Below, one piece after another: positions 62,780 to 64,000 of a stretch of DNA of 64,000 nt. The position numbers and the translations under genes were made by a program. The stretch is from Emiliania huxleyi CCMP1516 (Eukaryota > Haptophyta > Isochrysidales > Noelaerhabdaceae): assembly GCF_000372725.1 (NCBI RefSeq), contig NW_005201318.1, positions 125,758-189,757 of the forward strand, read 5' to 3'. The notes under the pieces were generated by a model. It searched no databases and was not told where the DNA came from. It saw only the letters and a list, made by a program, of their open reading frames with translations. Numbering within the stretch: the first letter of the stretch is position 1; each line of letters starts with the position of its first letter.

Positions 62780-63578
62780 ATGCTGTCGCTCTCCGTCTTC
62801 GTGGACGAGCTCAGCAGCATTTCTGCGGATGTCGCAGCCCCCGCCGTGGTGTTCCGAGTCGATGACTACCCGAGCCTCGCCCTCCGCCCACGACCCTTTG
62901 GTTCCGCGCTGAAGAAGGGACGTACCGCCCTCCCATTTCGATCAGGCAAGGCCTGCCTCATCTCCGCCCACGCGCCTCGCCCACGCACCCTGCAGCTGCT
63001 CCTCGTCGACCTCATCGAGCCGCCTCGCGGTGACGGCAGCGGCGGCGGCAGAGGCCTGCTTCTGGGCCGAGCGAGCATAGCCCTCACGACGTGCGAAGCC
63101 AACGAGGGCTTCTCCAACGGCGAGCTCCCGCTGACCGACCTCGCCGGCTGCGCGGTCGCCACTCTCGTCCTCCGCGTCCGCCTCGCAGCGCAGGACCCGA
63201 CGCTCACCCCCCTCCTCGACGGCCAAGCCGCGGCGGAAGCTCCGCTGCTGCGCCCAGAGGAGCCGCCGCGCCGCACAGAGACGGCGGCTGCCTCGTCGGA
63301 CAGCATTTGGGGGGCAGGGTCGTCCAGCACCGCTCCGCCCGGCGATGCTGCCTCTGCCTCATGCGGATCGGCGCGGGTGGCGGTGCCCTCGGCGGCGACG
63401 TGTCCCACAGCACCTGCTGCCACCGATCGGCCTTCGGCGGCGATGGGCCCTCCCGGCGGCGCCACCGAGCCGGCCTTGCACCCGACACACGCCGGCGTGT
63501 GTGGGGAGGGGGTGGACGGGCCCGGATGGGCGCATGCTCTTCCTTCTCCTCCTCCTCCTGCTCCTGCTCCTCCTCCTC

Positions 63579-63610
<32 letters not shown>

Positions 63611-64000
63611 ACTGCTACTACTGCTCCGGCCGGTGGGCCGTTGAAAGGGCCGCCGCCGCCGCCAGTCCGCGCGGCGCCAGCGCTCTTCTACCACAACGAC
63701 CCCGCCGCCATCGCCGAGCTCGAGGCCGCGACGGCGGCGGCCAAAGCGGCCGCCATTGCCGCAGCCGCAGCCTCTTCTTGGGGCGGAAGCGGCGCCGCCG
63801 TTGCGCCGCCGCAAGGGGAGTCGATGGCGGCGGCGGCGGCGGTGCGCGTGGCGGCGGCAGCGGTGCACGAGGCAGCCTCTTCCGCCGCGGCGGACGCGGA
63901 TACGGTTTGGCGTCGGTGGAGCGAGGCAGCTGAGTCTCAGGCCGTCGGCCATGACGCGGCGGTCACCTCGTCCCTCCCCCGTCCGCGCCTCGCCGCGCCA
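62780..64000 (+). CDS. DUF4497/MAP10-like C2-type N-terminal domain protein, 3' end outside window
   Basis: From ATG 62780 (MLSLSVFVDELSSISADVAA) the frame is open to the right edge, 407 codons. Residues about 5-140 fit the C2-like DUF4497 domain of microtubule-associated protein 10 as I remember it: AVVFRVDDYPSLAL, GKACLISAHAP, RTLQLLLVDL, LLLGRASIALT, GELPLTDLAGCAVATLVLRV. Pro-rich (SPPPPAPAPPPPP) and poly-Ala tracts encoded by CCT/GCT repeats follow, then a long Ala-rich helix (IAELEAATAAAKAAAIAAA). MAP10 binds microtubules at the spindle and midbody; cytoskeletal or ciliary function here is inferred. The overlapping Ser/Arg-rich frame at 63091-63933 is a shadow. Confidence 0.65.

Overview
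This window is nuclear DNA of a eukaryotic microbe, not a bacterium. It is very GC-rich, its genes are broken by short introns (about 60-445 bp), and it is dense with microsatellites, minisatellites and dispersed repeats. Protein-guided reconstruction of nine genes gives roughly equal use of GT-AG and GC-AG introns, plus at least one well-supported GA-AG intron. That splice-site mix, with the GC content and a receptor that has proline-rich, GCC2/GCC3-like and TIR-like parts, best fits a haptophyte-like alga. A dinoflagellate or other protist cannot be excluded from sequence alone.

Layout. 0-6 kb (minus strand): a WW-domain DEAD-box RNA helicase running off the left edge, a frameshifted F-box/RCC1-repeat protein, and a probable multi-exon helical-repeat gene. 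6-11.4 kb: repeat-rich, with a second copy of the helicase 5' flank, a gene fragment and copies of a palindrome-rich element. 11.5-13.4 kb: a 3'-replaced copy of a small basic gene and exons of an unresolved gene that runs into a 518-N gap (13407-13924). 14.3-23.5 kb (plus): a receptor-like gene of about 2,700 codons with secreted-type domains, about seven membrane segments and two cytoplasmic TIR-like domains. 24.3-27.7 kb: a GH45 endoglucanase, the intact small basic gene and an unknown two-exon gene. 27.7-30 kb: repeats and a TA-flanked MITE. 30-34.8 kb: cysteine dioxygenase with an ACT-like N-terminal region, an acyl-CoA thioesterase, and a kelch protein head-to-head with it. 36-39.2 kb: a nine-exon DUF6938-like gene. 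39.2-43 kb: repeats, retroelement tails and a transporter C-terminus. 43.5-45.2 kb and 59.6-60.95 kb: two copies of a gene flanked by CTGACAGC minisatellites. 46.2-48.8 kb: an FHA-BRCT-ATP-dependent DNA ligase fusion. 49.2-51.5 kb: the second RCC1 paralogue and a broken repeat-family ORF. 51.7-59.1 kb: a block bounded by nested inverted repeats, holding a LINE relic, NUP35/NUP53, prefoldin subunit 3 and a ZZ-finger-like protein. 62.8 kb to the end: a DUF4497/MAP10-like protein running off the right edge.

The genes do not form one pathway; this is a typical mixed eukaryotic neighbourhood. The most notable items are the tandem-TIR receptor, the FHA-BRCT-ligase fusion, the mixed GT/GC/GA introns, an exon-intron unit tandemly duplicated inside the receptor gene, and the duplicated, inverted and minisatellite-flanked blocks. 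Several single-base indels in recognisable genes could be real decay or assembly error.
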